Below are positions 52,702-61,409 of a stretch of 64,000 nt of DNA, piece after piece. Below the pieces are notes generated by a model. It saw nothing but the letters and a program-made list of their open reading frames with translations. It made no database searches and was not told where the DNA came from. The position numbers were made by a program, and so were the translations under genes. Source of the DNA: JAKAAZ01 sp963817855 (GTDB lineage: Bacteria > Acidobacteriota > Terriglobia > Terriglobales > Acidobacteriaceae); the NCBI GenBank assembly GCA_963817855.1, contig CAWFQA010000004.1, positions 62,001 to 126,000 of the forward strand, read 5' to 3'. Within the stretch, counting starts at the first letter, position 1, and every line of letters starts with the position of its first letter.

Positions 52702-55344
52702 CTAACCAGAGATGCCGGTTGGCTGGGATTCCTCGGCAACTGGATGCTCCTGCAGCTTCAACACCAGCAGCGTCATGTCGTCGAACTGCGGGGCATTGCC
52801 GGTGAATCGATCGGCCTCGGCAAACAGATGTTCCAGAATCTTCTGCGCGCATCCATCCGGCAAAGTTTCGGCGGCAGCGAGCATCCGGTCTTCGCCCCAC
52901 TCTTCTTCGCGCTCCGTCATGGCTTCGCTGATGCCGTCGGTGTAGGCCAGCAGCAGATCGCCGGGCCGAAGCACGCAGCGCTGTTCTTCATATTTCGCGA
53001 AGGGCAGCAGGCCGATGACCGGACCTCCGGCTTCCAAGCGCTCCACATGGAAGGTTTCTTCATTGCGGCGGATCAGGAACGGCGCGTTATGTCCGGCATT
53101 GACATAGATCAGCTCGCGCGTCTGCATGTTGTAGGTCGCGAAAAAGAAGGTTGCGTAGCGATTGGTTGCCGAGGCCTCATAGACCAGCCGATTCACTTTC
53201 TCCATCATCGTGGCCAGGTCGTGAGGAGAATCGAGAGTCATGCCACGCAGCGAGGCGCGCAAGCTCGCCATCAAAAGCGCCGCTGAAATTCCTTTGCCAC
53301 TGACGTCGCCGATGGCCAGGCCCATGCGGCCGTCATCGAGCAGGAAGGAGTCATAATAATCGCCGCCAACTCCTTGCTGCGGGCGGCAATGTCCGGCGAG
53401 ACTGACGCCATCGATGACGGGAAATTCCTGCGGAAACAGGCGCTCCTGCACTTCCCGGGCGACCTCAATCTCGCGATGGATGCGTTCGCGCTGTGTGGCC
53501 TCGTTGGCCAGCGAGCGCGCCAGGTTGCCGATCTCAAGCGCCAGTCCGGTCTGGGTCGCGACTGATTGGAGCAACCGCAGATCGGTCGGCGTGTATGGCT
53601 CTTCAGAGCGCTTCGGCCCTAGTGTCATCAAGCCCATCAACTGGTCGCGGCCGGCCAACGGCAATAACAGTTCAGTGGACATGGAATCGAGCATTTCTCG
53701 CTCTGCTCCGCTGGCGAGCAGCAGCCAACCGTCAGGGTTTTCGCGATAGAGCTGCACCGGCGTATTGATGCGCATCAGGTTCCGCACCGTGGTCGAGTTC
53801 ATGGGCAACTGCATCGGGCCGTTTTCGGGAAAGCCATCCATCGGGATTCCGACCGTTTGCTGTAGTTGGAGATTTTTTCCGCCGCGCAGCAGAACAGCAA
53901 TCTTGTCGACGTGTAGTGTTTCCGCCAGGCTTTTCAAGACCATCTCCAGCATGGGCCCGCTCTCGTTGTATCTGCGGACTCGATGGGAAAGCTCGGCGAG
54001 CAACTGCTCGGAATTGTAGGCTTCGCGAAAGAACTTTCGATCCAGCCAGGAGGACAGGTTCTTCGTGTATTGCGAGCGCAACAGCAGCAACAGGCCCGCT
54101 ACCACCGCAATCTCGACCGCCGAGCGGGGCGTGAGCGAAGGTGATCGCAGAGTTACGATCAACGAAGCAATCAGGGTTGCCAGCAGGCCGATTCGTACAG
54201 CCGTCAGGGTTGCGCGCGCCAGGGCATACTTGGTTCCCATGCGCAGCAGGATGCGCACATCCATAGCGCGCTGAACAACCACGACGTAGGCAAGCGTAAA
54301 GGGAAATGCGAGAGAAAGAATCCCTGCCATCGTCCCCATCCAACGCGATGTATTGTCAATATGAAATACAGGTGCCATCGCGTACGCGAGGACAGTGCCC
54401 AATCCAATGACTGAGCCGACGCCCAGCACCCGCAACCGGCGGCGTGCATCCGCAGTCGAGGCGGAGCGCGATTTATCGAAGATTGCGATCCAATATAGAA
54501 AAACGCACGCCGTATCGATGACGAGGACGATCAGATTGGTCCAGTGATTCAGGGACTGCAACCGAAAGTCGAGAGCCGCATTGAGCTCTTGGGCGGCGAC
54601 GATCCACAACTGAATTCCTGTGCAAACCAGTCCTGGCGCAAGCAGCAACCATTTCACCCAAGGAAGCTTGCGGTCCAGACGCCAGCGTTCAGGAAAATAT
54701 AGTCCAAAAAGTAACAGTGCGAGTGGGACGATCGCCTGGACCCCCTGCATCCATGCCTCGATATAAAAATCCCAACCTCCGCCCCACCATCTGCTACCAA
54801 TCGAAAAGAAGGTCTCTGTAAATGTGAGGATGATGAGGATCAGCCACGCGAATGGATCGCGCGGCCGGGCCGCCACTACCCAGTAGCCGACGACGAGGCA
54901 GATGAGGGGCGGGATTCCGAAGATCAATAGAGCAGTGCCCCACTCACGGAACGCTGCATGACCAGAGTTTCCCGTTAATACAATGTCAGCTCGTTTTTTC
55001 GCTCCATTCGGCTTGCGCACAACCACCTGAATCGTGTCTCCAGGGTGAAGATCGCTACGGATCAGCGTTAGCCAGCTTGCCATGCCGGTGTAGGGCTTGC
55101 CATTTGCGGATAACAGGACGTCTCCCTTATCGACTCCTAACTTTTGCGTTTCCGGCCGTACTGCAGTGATTTTCTGCCTGTCGATGTCAAACGTCAGAGG
55201 TGTTCGTGGGCGATGATGCAGGTCGAAATAGTTATCGATGAATCCCGCAACATTGGCAACGTAGAACGTCATGCTGGCCAGGATGTAGGCAACAAGCCAC
55301 CAGTACAAGGTGCGCGAATGTTTGGTTTGGGTTGGGCTCGCCAT
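52702..55344 (-). CDS. PDZ / multi-span membrane / GAF / PP2C (SpoIIE-type) serine phosphatase
   Basis: 880 residues. Order: one membrane span (about 12-35), an extracytoplasmic PDZ domain (about 45-125: GVDKGDVLLSANGKPYTGM), seven or so further spans (about 135-420), a GAF domain (about 470-620) and a SpoIIE-type phosphatase (about 650-870). The metal-binding motifs are complete: GVGGDYYDSFLLDDGR, LAIGDVSGKGISAALLMA, NAGHNAPFL, AYTDGISEAM and FDDMTLLVL. It probably senses an envelope signal and dephosphorylates an anti-sigma antagonist. No anti-sigma or antagonist gene is adjacent, so the target is unknown. Convergent-tail neighbour of the esterase. Confidence 0.88.
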   Translation of the reverse strand: MASPTQTKHSRTLYWWLVAYILASMTFYVANVAGFIDNYFDLHHRPRTPLTFDIDRQKITAVRPETQKLGVDKGDVLLSANGKPYTGMASWLTLIRSDLHPGDTIQVVVRKPNGAKKRADIVLTGNSGHAAFREWGTALLIFGIPPLICLVVGYWVVAARPRDPFAWLILIILTFTETFFSIGSRWWGGGWDFYIEAWMQGVQAIVPLALLLFGLYFPERWRLDRKLPWVKWLLLAPGLVCTGIQLWIVAAQELNAALDFRLQSLNHWTNLIVLVIDTACVFLYWIAIFDKSRSASTADARRRLRVLGVGSVIGLGTVLAYAMAPVFHIDNTSRWMGTMAGILSLAFPFTLAYVVVVQRAMDVRILLRMGTKYALARATLTAVRIGLLATLIASLIVTLRSPSLTPRSAVEIAVVAGLLLLLRSQYTKNLSSWLDRKFFREAYNSEQLLAELSHRVRRYNESGPMLEMVLKSLAETLHVDKIAVLLRGGKNLQLQQTVGIPMDGFPENGPMQLPMNSTTVRNLMRINTPVQLYRENPDGWLLLASGAEREMLDSMSTELLLPLAGRDQLMGLMTLGPKRSEEPYTPTDLRLLQSVATQTGLALEIGNLARSLANEATQRERIHREIEVAREVQERLFPQEFPVIDGVSLAGHCRPQQGVGGDYYDSFLLDDGRMGLAIGDVSGKGISAALLMASLRASLRGMTLDSPHDLATMMEKVNRLVYEASATNRYATFFFATYNMQTRELIYVNAGHNAPFLIRRNEETFHVERLEAGGPVIGLLPFAKYEEQRCVLRPGDLLLAYTDGISEAMTEREEEWGEDRMLAAAETLPDGCAQKILEHLFAEADRFTGNAPQFDDMTLLVLKLQEHPVAEESQPTGISG

Positions 55345-55449
55345 GTGTTTCAGGAGACTATGGTATCGGAAATCTAAGAATTCTTAGTCATTGTTGTGTA
55401 CGCAGTTTGCCCGCTTCCGGTTCGCGGAAATATATCGCCCGCGGCACCT

Positions 55450-55455
55450 TATACT
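55450..55455 (+). promoter_or_regulatory. Candidate -10 box of the acyltransferase gene
   Basis: TATACT ends 24 bases before the GTG at 55480, with GGAG between. No clear -35. Confidence 0.35.
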
Positions 55456-55479
55456 GCGAAAGATTGGAGTCTGTTCCGC

Positions 55480-56703
55480 GTGACCGAGAACCCGGCAGTC
55501 GAAGTCGCAGGTCCGTCCCGTAGCCATGTGCCTGCGTTGGATGGTGTGCGCGGGATGGCCATTCTGCTGGTGCTGGTGTCACACCTGATGCTATTCAACG
55601 ATCGCACGGGCAGCCGGTTTGGCGATTCACTGGCTGCGCTGCGCGGTCTGGGTTGGGTGGGCGTCGACCTATTTTTTGTGCTTTCAGGGTTTCTGATTAC
55701 GGGTATTTTGTTCGACACTCTGCATGATCCGCATTATTTCCGCAGTTTCTATATGCGACGATTTCTGCGGATTTTTCCGCTTTATTACGGGTTCCTTTTT
55801 TTTCTGTTGATGTTCGGCCACTGGGCCCCGGGAATGCATTTTGCGTGGAACGGGCGGCAGTATGTGCTGCTGACCTATCTGCAGAACACCGGCATCTGGT
55901 TCCCGGTCACGGATTTTCATCCGGGCGTTTGGGCCGATCTGAACCACTTCTGGTCGCTGGCGGTCGAGGAGCAGTTTTACCTGTTCTGGCCGCTGTTGGT
56001 GTTTCTGGTGCGCGGCCGCCGACGGCTAATTGCTCTGGCGCTGGCGCTTTCGGCGATCGCGTTGCTGCTGCGAATCGCGCTGTATCTGCATGGCAGCTCG
56101 CCTCTGCTGATTTTTATGCTGACGCCGTGCCGGATGGATACGCTCTTATTGGGGGGACTAGTAGCGCTGGTCGTGCGCGGGGACAGTCGTTGGATTCCTC
56201 GTCGATGGATGCTGCCTGCGGCAATGATGGCAGCGGTGGTGATCGCTACATACACCCTGTGGCATCTGGGCAGCGACATGCGCGATTTTTTATTCGGTGC
56301 TACCTTTGCATATTCCGTGATCGCGTTGGGGTGTGTTGCCGTTCTGATTGCCTCGCTGGAGCCGGCGTCGATTGCGCATCGCATTTTCGGCTGGCCGTGG
56401 CTGCGGAGCCTGGGGAAATACAGTTACGGCATTTATGTATTGCATATTTTTGTATCGCACGCAGTGTCGACGTGGACCGATCGCCTGCTGGGTACAAGTC
56501 TGCGCATTTGGTTGACACCGCATCTGCATTCCCGGCCGTTGGCGGTGCTGGTAGAGTTCTGCTTCAACGCGGCGTTGGTGTTTCTCGCTGCTTTCTTGAG
56601 CTATCACTTATACGAAGTGCATTTTCTGCGGCTGAAGCGGTATTTTGGGTACAGGAAAAACTCCGCGCAAGCGGCTTCCGCGAAACAGCTTGCATCCGAG
56701 TAA
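55480..56703 (+). CDS. Acyltransferase 3 family membrane protein
   Basis: About 407 residues with ten predicted membrane spans. The opening HVPALDGVRGMAILLVLVSHL is the family signature, including the catalytic histidine; GWVGVDLFFVLSGFLITGIL and FYMRRFLRIFPLYY follow, and WSLAVEEQFYLFWPLL is conserved too. Such proteins O-acetylate or succinylate surface glycans such as LPS O-antigen or peptidoglycan. The GTG at 55480 has GGAG upstream; an earlier in-frame GTG at 55396 would include the promoter. Not obviously linked to the next gene, dxs. Confidence 0.88.
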   Translation: MTENPAVEVAGPSRSHVPALDGVRGMAILLVLVSHLMLFNDRTGSRFGDSLAALRGLGWVGVDLFFVLSGFLITGILFDTLHDPHYFRSFYMRRFLRIFPLYYGFLFFLLMFGHWAPGMHFAWNGRQYVLLTYLQNTGIWFPVTDFHPGVWADLNHFWSLAVEEQFYLFWPLLVFLVRGRRRLIALALALSAIALLLRIALYLHGSSPLLIFMLTPCRMDTLLLGGLVALVVRGDSRWIPRRWMLPAAMMAAVVIATYTLWHLGSDMRDFLFGATFAYSVIALGCVAVLIASLEPASIAHRIFGWPWLRSLGKYSYGIYVLHIFVSHAVSTWTDRLLGTSLRIWLTPHLHSRPLAVLVEFCFNAALVFLAAFLSYHLYEVHFLRLKRYFGYRKNSAQAASAKQLASE

Positions 56704-56826
56704 GCAGCTTCCGCGACATGGCCGCGCAAGTTTCTCAGATATACTTTGCTATGGACATGAGCGCCCGGCGACTACGGGTGCAGGTTCGACCTTGGACGAA
56801 GAATTCAGGATGTCTCCTAACTACAC

Positions 56827-58719
56827 ATGAGCAACATTCTCGATACGATTCAGTCTCCCTCGGACGTAAAATCGCTCACCTTGCCACAGCTGGAGCAACT
56901 GGCACAGGAGATTCGCGAGCGCATGATTGCGGTGCTGGCGAAAACGGGCGGCCATCTCGGTCCGAACTTGGGAGTGGTGGAGCTGACGCTGGCGCTGCAC
57001 GTGGTTTTCGACACGCCCAAGGACCACTTTGTTTTTGATGTCAGCCACCAGGCATATATTCATAAACTGCTGACCGGCCGGCGCGAACGCTTTGAAACCA
57101 TGCGTCAACCCGCGGGGTTGAACGGCTTTATGCTGCGCACAGAAAGCGAGCATGACGTTTACGGCGCGGGTCATGCGGGCACGGCATTGTCCGCAGCGCT
57201 GGGCATGGCGGTGGCGCGTGACCTGACCGGCGGCAAGGAGCATGTGATTGCCCTGGCCGGAGACGCAGCCTTTACGAACGGGATCTCCTACGAGGCGTTG
57301 AACAACGTCGCCAGCCAGACCAAGCGGCTGATTATCGTATTGAATGACAATGAGTGGTCGATCGATCGCAACGTCGGGGCCATTTCTTCGTACCTGCATC
57401 GCATCGTCACCAATGATCGCTACGTCTACCTGCATGAGCGGGCCGGCCGGTTAATTGATAAATTTGGTGGCAAAACGGTAGGCCACGTGGTTCGCCGCGC
57501 GGAAGAAGCTGCCAAGGGATTGCTGCTGCCGTCTCTGATCTTTGAGGAATTTGGCCTGACTTACTATGGCCCCATCGACGGACACAATCTTGGCTTGCTG
57601 ATCGAGACATTTAAGTTTTTGAAGACGCAGAATCGGCCTGTCATCCTGCATGCGCTGACCCAGAAGGGGCGCGGATTTCAGCCCGCTCTCGACAAGCAGA
57701 AGAAATTTCACGGTCTGGGACCGTACGATCCAGAGACCGGAGAGACCAAGGCGGCTGGCCAAAAGTCATACGCCGAAGTGTTTGCGGAAACCATGGTGAA
57801 GCTGGCCGACTGTGACGACAAAGTGGTGGCGATCACTGCCGCCATGCCGAATGGAACCGCGCTTGACCTGTTCCGCCCGCATCATCCGAAACGCTATTTT
57901 GATGTGGGCATCGCGGAAGAGCACGCGGTGATATTTGCGGCGGGAATGGCCACGAAGGGGCTGCATCCGTTCTGCGCGATCTATTCGACATTTCTGCAGC
58001 GGGCCTACGATCCCATCATTCATGACGTGTGCCTGCAGAATTTGCCGGTGGTGTTCTGCATGGACCGCGCTGGACTTTCCGGCGACGATGGCCCGACGCA
58101 TCATGGACTGTTCGACATCAGTTATCTGCGAGGCGTGCCCAACATTATTGTGATGGCGCCCAAGGATGAAGACGAATTGGCGGACATGCTGCAAACTGCG
58201 CTGGAGCATGACGGTCCATCGGCGGTTCGCTATCCGCGTGGTGCTGGCCCCGGAGCGATCGTGAAGGAACAGCCGGTCGCGCTGCCGATTGGCAAGGCGG
58301 AAGTATTGCACGAAGGCAGTGAAGTCGCCATTTGGGGATTAGGCGCTTTGGTGCCGGTGGCGTCGGAATTTCACAGTCAGCTGGAGCGGGAAGGGTATTC
58401 TGCGGCGCTGATCAATGCGCGTTTCGCCAAGCCGCTCGATACCGAGTTACTGGAAACATATGCGCGCCGCGTCGGCTTGATTGTCACCTTTGAAGATCAC
58501 GTATTGATGGGCGGATTCGGCAGCGCGGTGCTGGAGCATCTCTCCAGCAAAAATCTGCGCGTGCCGGTGGTACGGATCGGCTGGCCCGATGCGTTTATCG
58601 AGCACGGTAAGGTGGATCAGCTGCGAGAGAAATATGGTCTGTCTGTGGCTGCGGCTCTGGAAAGATCACGACCGTTCTTGAAGACGCTGCCGCGCAAACG
58701 CTTCGCCGTCACTGGATGA
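56827..58719 (+). CDS. dxs: 1-deoxy-D-xylulose-5-phosphate synthase
   Basis: 630 residues. Thiamine-diphosphate enzyme of the methylerythritol-phosphate isoprenoid pathway, joining pyruvate and glyceraldehyde 3-phosphate. Visible marks: LAKTGGHLGPNLGVVELT, VSHQAYIHKLLTGR with the active-site His, YGPIDGHNLGLL, the catalytic glutamate in DVGIAEEHAVIFAAGMA, and FCMDRAGLSGDDGPTHHG. The usual GDG of the cofactor motif reads GDA (Gly145-Asp146-Ala147) followed by ALNN. Also a Pro to Ile change in SHQAYxHK. No ribosome site is apparent before the ATG. Product supplies the polyprenyl chain of quinones and of cell-wall carrier lipid. Confidence 0.9.
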   Translation: MSNILDTIQSPSDVKSLTLPQLEQLAQEIRERMIAVLAKTGGHLGPNLGVVELTLALHVVFDTPKDHFVFDVSHQAYIHKLLTGRRERFETMRQPAGLNGFMLRTESEHDVYGAGHAGTALSAALGMAVARDLTGGKEHVIALAGDAAFTNGISYEALNNVASQTKRLIIVLNDNEWSIDRNVGAISSYLHRIVTNDRYVYLHERAGRLIDKFGGKTVGHVVRRAEEAAKGLLLPSLIFEEFGLTYYGPIDGHNLGLLIETFKFLKTQNRPVILHALTQKGRGFQPALDKQKKFHGLGPYDPETGETKAAGQKSYAEVFAETMVKLADCDDKVVAITAAMPNGTALDLFRPHHPKRYFDVGIAEEHAVIFAAGMATKGLHPFCAIYSTFLQRAYDPIIHDVCLQNLPVVFCMDRAGLSGDDGPTHHGLFDISYLRGVPNIIVMAPKDEDELADMLQTALEHDGPSAVRYPRGAGPGAIVKEQPVALPIGKAEVLHEGSEVAIWGLGALVPVASEFHSQLEREGYSAALINARFAKPLDTELLETYARRVGLIVTFEDHVLMGGFGSAVLEHLSSKNLRVPVVRIGWPDAFIEHGKVDQLREKYGLSVAAALERSRPFLKTLPRKRFAVTG

Positions 58720-59077
58720 ACGGCCGCAGAAGTTGTCCTCCCCATTTGATCGCTCACGGTGGTGGCCCGCCAGGCGAAACTTTCCGACCGATCGCATTGG
58801 ACGCCCTTCCATACAAGAAACTTCCCTCCTCTTGGGGACTGCGCGAACCCTTCAGCCGCAGTGCAGTGGGGGTTCGCTCTCCGTGCTGGCCAGAGCCGGG
58901 ACGAGCGGCACTGAACCGAAGTTAGCATCGCGGCTTCGCAGGCCATTCAACCACGCCGGCGCGGCGCACAAATCCTCTCTGTCGAATTGATGAAGTAGCC
59001 ATCGTATTTCGGGTGAGGGGTTCGCGAGTTCGGCCGCCCGAAGGCACGTTTTCCGTCATTTGGCGAATCTGGCAGCT
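58720..59077. other. 358-bp intergenic region with a hairpin
   Basis: Holds no frame with a ribosome site. GCGAACCC (58843-58850) pairs with GGGTTCGC (58870-58877) and the surroundings are rich in further short pairings, so a structured RNA is possible. I could not match it to RNase P RNA, SRP RNA or tmRNA by their conserved words. Confidence 0.35.
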
Positions 59078-59830
59078 ATGAATGACAATATGGGAATGGT
59101 TTCTAAACATTTGCTGCGGCGAGTTTCCAGGGCCGCGCTGTACTGTGCAGTCGGATTTTTCTTCGTCGCTTTGTCAGCCTTTGGTCAGAAGAAGCTGGTT
59201 GAAAAGACGAACGCGATCGTAAAAAACACGGACGTCAATATCAATATCTTCGGAGCGTTTCCTTCAACGGCCACCGGCAATGCCGCAGCCGAGTCGGCGA
59301 ACGTCGCTGTTCCGCCGGGTACTCCGCCGCTCAAACAATCCGCCGACCCCGCGGTCGGTTTCAGGGTTGGTGCTCGCCATGTCTTCAGCCCGATTTTCGG
59401 CCTCGAGGCCAACTTCGGCTATAACCCAGCGACGCAACACTTCACGGGCGGTACGTATATTCAGAATGGCGTGGTGTATTCGCACGCCAAGTCTTTCACC
59501 GTCGACTACGTTGCGACATCGCCACATTTCTACCATGGGTTTCAGCCCTTTTTGCTGGTTGGCGGCGGGTTGATTTCGTATAACATCTCGAGCTACATTG
59601 CGGCGCCGCCGGGTCAACCGGCGCTCCCGGTCAAGCCGATCAAGGTTCCGACCTTCGAGTATGGCGGGGGAGCCGACTATCACCCGTCGATGTTTCCAAA
59701 TTTCATGTCGATACGGCTTCAATACCGCGGACTGGTGGGTCACGCGCCGGGTTACAAAAATCCGCTGCTGGCCACCAATAGAGTGATCAACATTGCGGAG
59801 CCCCAGGTCGGCTTCGCATTTAAGTTCTAA
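59078..59830 (+). CDS. Outer-membrane beta-barrel protein
   Basis: About 250 residues. A signal peptide with hydrophobic core AALYCAVGFFFVALSAFGQ is followed by alternating amphipathic strands typical of small OmpA-like barrels (VGFRVGARHVFSPIFGLEANFGYN, FQPFLLVGGGLISYN, shown in short words) and a C-terminal phenylalanine (EPQVGFAFKF), which is the BAM recognition end. Related acidobacterial proteins are annotated only as outer membrane beta-barrel. Start is uncertain among ATGs at 59078, 59090 and 59096. A nested inverted-repeat element begins at the base after the stop codon. Confidence 0.75.
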   Translation: MNDNMGMVSKHLLRRVSRAALYCAVGFFFVALSAFGQKKLVEKTNAIVKNTDVNINIFGAFPSTATGNAAAESANVAVPPGTPPLKQSADPAVGFRVGARHVFSPIFGLEANFGYNPATQHFTGGTYIQNGVVYSHAKSFTVDYVATSPHFYHGFQPFLLVGGGLISYNISSYIAAPPGQPALPVKPIKVPTFEYGGGADYHPSMFPNFMSIRLQYRGLVGHAPGYKNPLLATNRVINIAEPQVGFAFKF

Positions 59831-59939
59831 AAGCTGTCTCATGTATAGCGTCGCTACTTCTGCGGATGACCAGAGACCCGCTTCGATTGCGGGTCTCATA
59901 CTATACGTTTCGAGCGATTTCGAATTTATGAGACAGCTT
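59831..59939. repeat. 109-bp element with nested inverted repeats
   Basis: Bounded by AAGCTGTCTCAT and its exact inverse ATGAGACAGCTT. Inside, GTATAG pairs with CTATAC, and the centre is a perfect hairpin GAGACCCGC-TTCGATT-GCGGGTCTC (59873-59897). It could be a non-autonomous mobile element, or a structured 3' RNA end of the outer-membrane gene. Confidence 0.6.
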
Positions 59940-59998
59940 CGAGCCTTGTCATTTTCAATTATCAGTCATGTTTGTCCGCCGGCAAGGAGATTGTTGGC

Positions 59999-60505
59999 GT
60001 GACAACTGCGCTGCAAATGCGAAATGCGGCTCCTCCCCAGCATCACCGCTGGCTGGAGTTCATTGGCGTGCTGAAGTTGATGAAGGGTGTGTTTTTTGTG
60101 GCCCTCGGGTTTGGGCTGCTGCGCATGCTGCACCATGACCTGTACCTGTTCGCTCTGCAGGCTGTGGGGACGCTGCACCTGGATCCCGACAGGCAGGCGA
60201 TTGCCATGCTGCTCGACAAGATTACGCTGTTAAATGACCACCGCCTGAAGCAGTTGAGCGCGGTGGTTTTTATTTACGCGGGACTCGATTTTGTTGAGGG
60301 CACCGGATTGGTGCTGGAGAAACGATGGGCGGAGTACTTTACTCTGATCCTCACCCTGGCGTTGCTTCCGCTCGAAGCTTTCAAGCTGATTCGCCAACCG
60401 AACCACTGGACCCTGCTGCTTTTGCTGGTGAATATTCTGATCGCCATCTATCTGGCCTGGCTGGTGTTGGCGAAGAAACATGTAGATGGACAAGCTTCGA
60501 TGTAG
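59999..60505 (+). CDS. DUF2127 membrane protein
   Basis: 168 residues with four predicted membrane spans. Family marks are WLEFIGVLKLMKGVFFVALGFGLL at the start and KQLSAVVFIYAGLDFVEGTGLVLEKRWAEYFT in the middle (quoted in part). Function unknown. The GTG at 59999 is chosen since AAGGAG lies nine bases upstream; the TTG at 59972 has none. It stands between the inverted-repeat element and the dcw cluster. Confidence 0.8.
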   Translation: MTTALQMRNAAPPQHHRWLEFIGVLKLMKGVFFVALGFGLLRMLHHDLYLFALQAVGTLHLDPDRQAIAMLLDKITLLNDHRLKQLSAVVFIYAGLDFVEGTGLVLEKRWAEYFTLILTLALLPLEAFKLIRQPNHWTLLLLLVNILIAIYLAWLVLAKKHVDGQASM

Positions 60506-60818
60506 CAACCTGCCGACTTCGATGGCTCGGGTTGCGTTCACCTCCTCCCGACAGCATGGCTGGCGAGAGACGCCGAGCATCAGATCTATCAGGACTGCGC
60601 GTTAGACCAGAACTCCCGCGCACGCAACTTTTATCCTGATTCACCCACTCTGATCCACATTCCTGGAAAGCCGCGCGAGCCCAGTGCAAGGCCTACCTGA
60701 TCCGTGGAATCTGCTTCGACAACACCATCAGTAGGGTCTGACCCTATTGACAGCCACACTTTCCGGAGTTTTCCACCGCTACCCACAGAGAAATCGCATT
60801 TGTGGGCGCAAATTTTTG
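60506..60818. other. Intergenic region upstream of the mraZ promoter
   Basis: No gene seen. It contains a perfect 15-bp palindrome TAGGGTCTGACCCTA at 60732-60746 followed by TTGACA, and an inverted CCCACA/TGTGGG pair around 60782-60806. Confidence 0.45.
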
Positions 60819-60847
60819 TTGGACAAGCGACGGGATTGCGATACAGT
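60819..60847 (+). promoter_or_regulatory. Promoter of the dcw cluster (mraZ promoter)
   Basis: TTGGAC (60819-60824) and TACAGT (60842-60847) with a 17-base spacer. Start of transcription would be near 60854, inside the MraZ box that follows. Confidence 0.6.
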
Positions 60848-60848
60848 T

Positions 60849-60872
60849 GTGGACGAAAGTGGTCTAAAGTGG
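60849..60872 (+). promoter_or_regulatory. Putative MraZ operator: three GTGG repeats at 10-bp spacing
   Basis: GTGG recurs at 60849, 60859 and 60869, twice as AAAGTGG spaced by three bases. MraZ binds tandem repeats of this type in front of its own operon (GTGGG repeats in E. coli, AAAGTGG repeats in mollicutes). The position across the transcription start fits repression. Confidence 0.65.
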
Positions 60873-60966
60873 TTGAGTGAAGCCGAAACCAGGCGACTCT
60901 TGAATGAAGTGGAGCCGAGTTGGTTGTTTTCTCAATTCCCAAAGAAAGACGGAAGAGGCATATGGC

Positions 60967-61407
60967 ATGTTTCGCGGCAATCATCCAACCCGGGTCGATG
61001 AAAAGGGACGGCTGAAGCTGCCTGCGGAATTCAAGCGCGAAATTGAGGAAAGGTACGGGACGAAGTTTTACATCACCAGCGAGAACGGAAAAACGGTCAA
61101 GGTCTATCCGATGGAGGAATGGGAAAAGATCGAACAAAAGCTGATGAATATGCCCAATTCCAACCCGTCAAAGAAAAGGCTGCTGACCGCAACCAGTTTT
61201 TACGGCCAGAATGCGGAAATGGACTCGCAGGGCCGGGTACTCCTCCCCCAGATTTTGCGCGAAAAGGCGCAGGTGATCGGAGATGTCGCCGTGTTTGGAA
61301 TGCTGACATTTCTTGAAGTGACGAACATGGATGCCATTCGCCAGGAGATGGATGCGAATCCTCTGACGGATGCGGATGCGGATGTATTAGGGTCCTACGG
61401 GCTGTAG
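60967..61407 (+). CDS. mraZ: Transcriptional regulator MraZ
   Basis: 146 residues with two SpoVT/AbrB-like halves, each with the DExGR motif: RVDEKGRLKLPAEFKRE near residue 9 and EMDSQGRVLLPQILRE near residue 82. MraZ forms ring-shaped oligomers, binds its operator upstream of the dcw cluster and represses division and cell-wall genes. GGAAGAGG lies before the ATG at 60967; longer frames reach back through the promoter and are rejected. rsmH follows three bases after the stop. Confidence 0.95.
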   Translation: MFRGNHPTRVDEKGRLKLPAEFKREIEERYGTKFYITSENGKTVKVYPMEEWEKIEQKLMNMPNSNPSKKRLLTATSFYGQNAEMDSQGRVLLPQILREKAQVIGDVAVFGMLTFLEVTNMDAIRQEMDANPLTDADADVLGSYGL

Positions 61408-61409
61408 CG

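Noticed and set aside
56827..58719. Calling dxs a pseudogene or a transketolase because of the GDA motif
   Set aside because: The frame is intact, full length, and the other DXS-specific motifs and catalytic residues are present.
58720..59077. RNase P RNA, SRP RNA or tmRNA in the gap after dxs
   Set aside because: None of their conserved words was found.
60747..60775. TTGACA as the -35 of the dcw promoter
   Set aside because: No -10 at normal distance; the TTGGAC/TACAGT pair at 60819-60847 is better.
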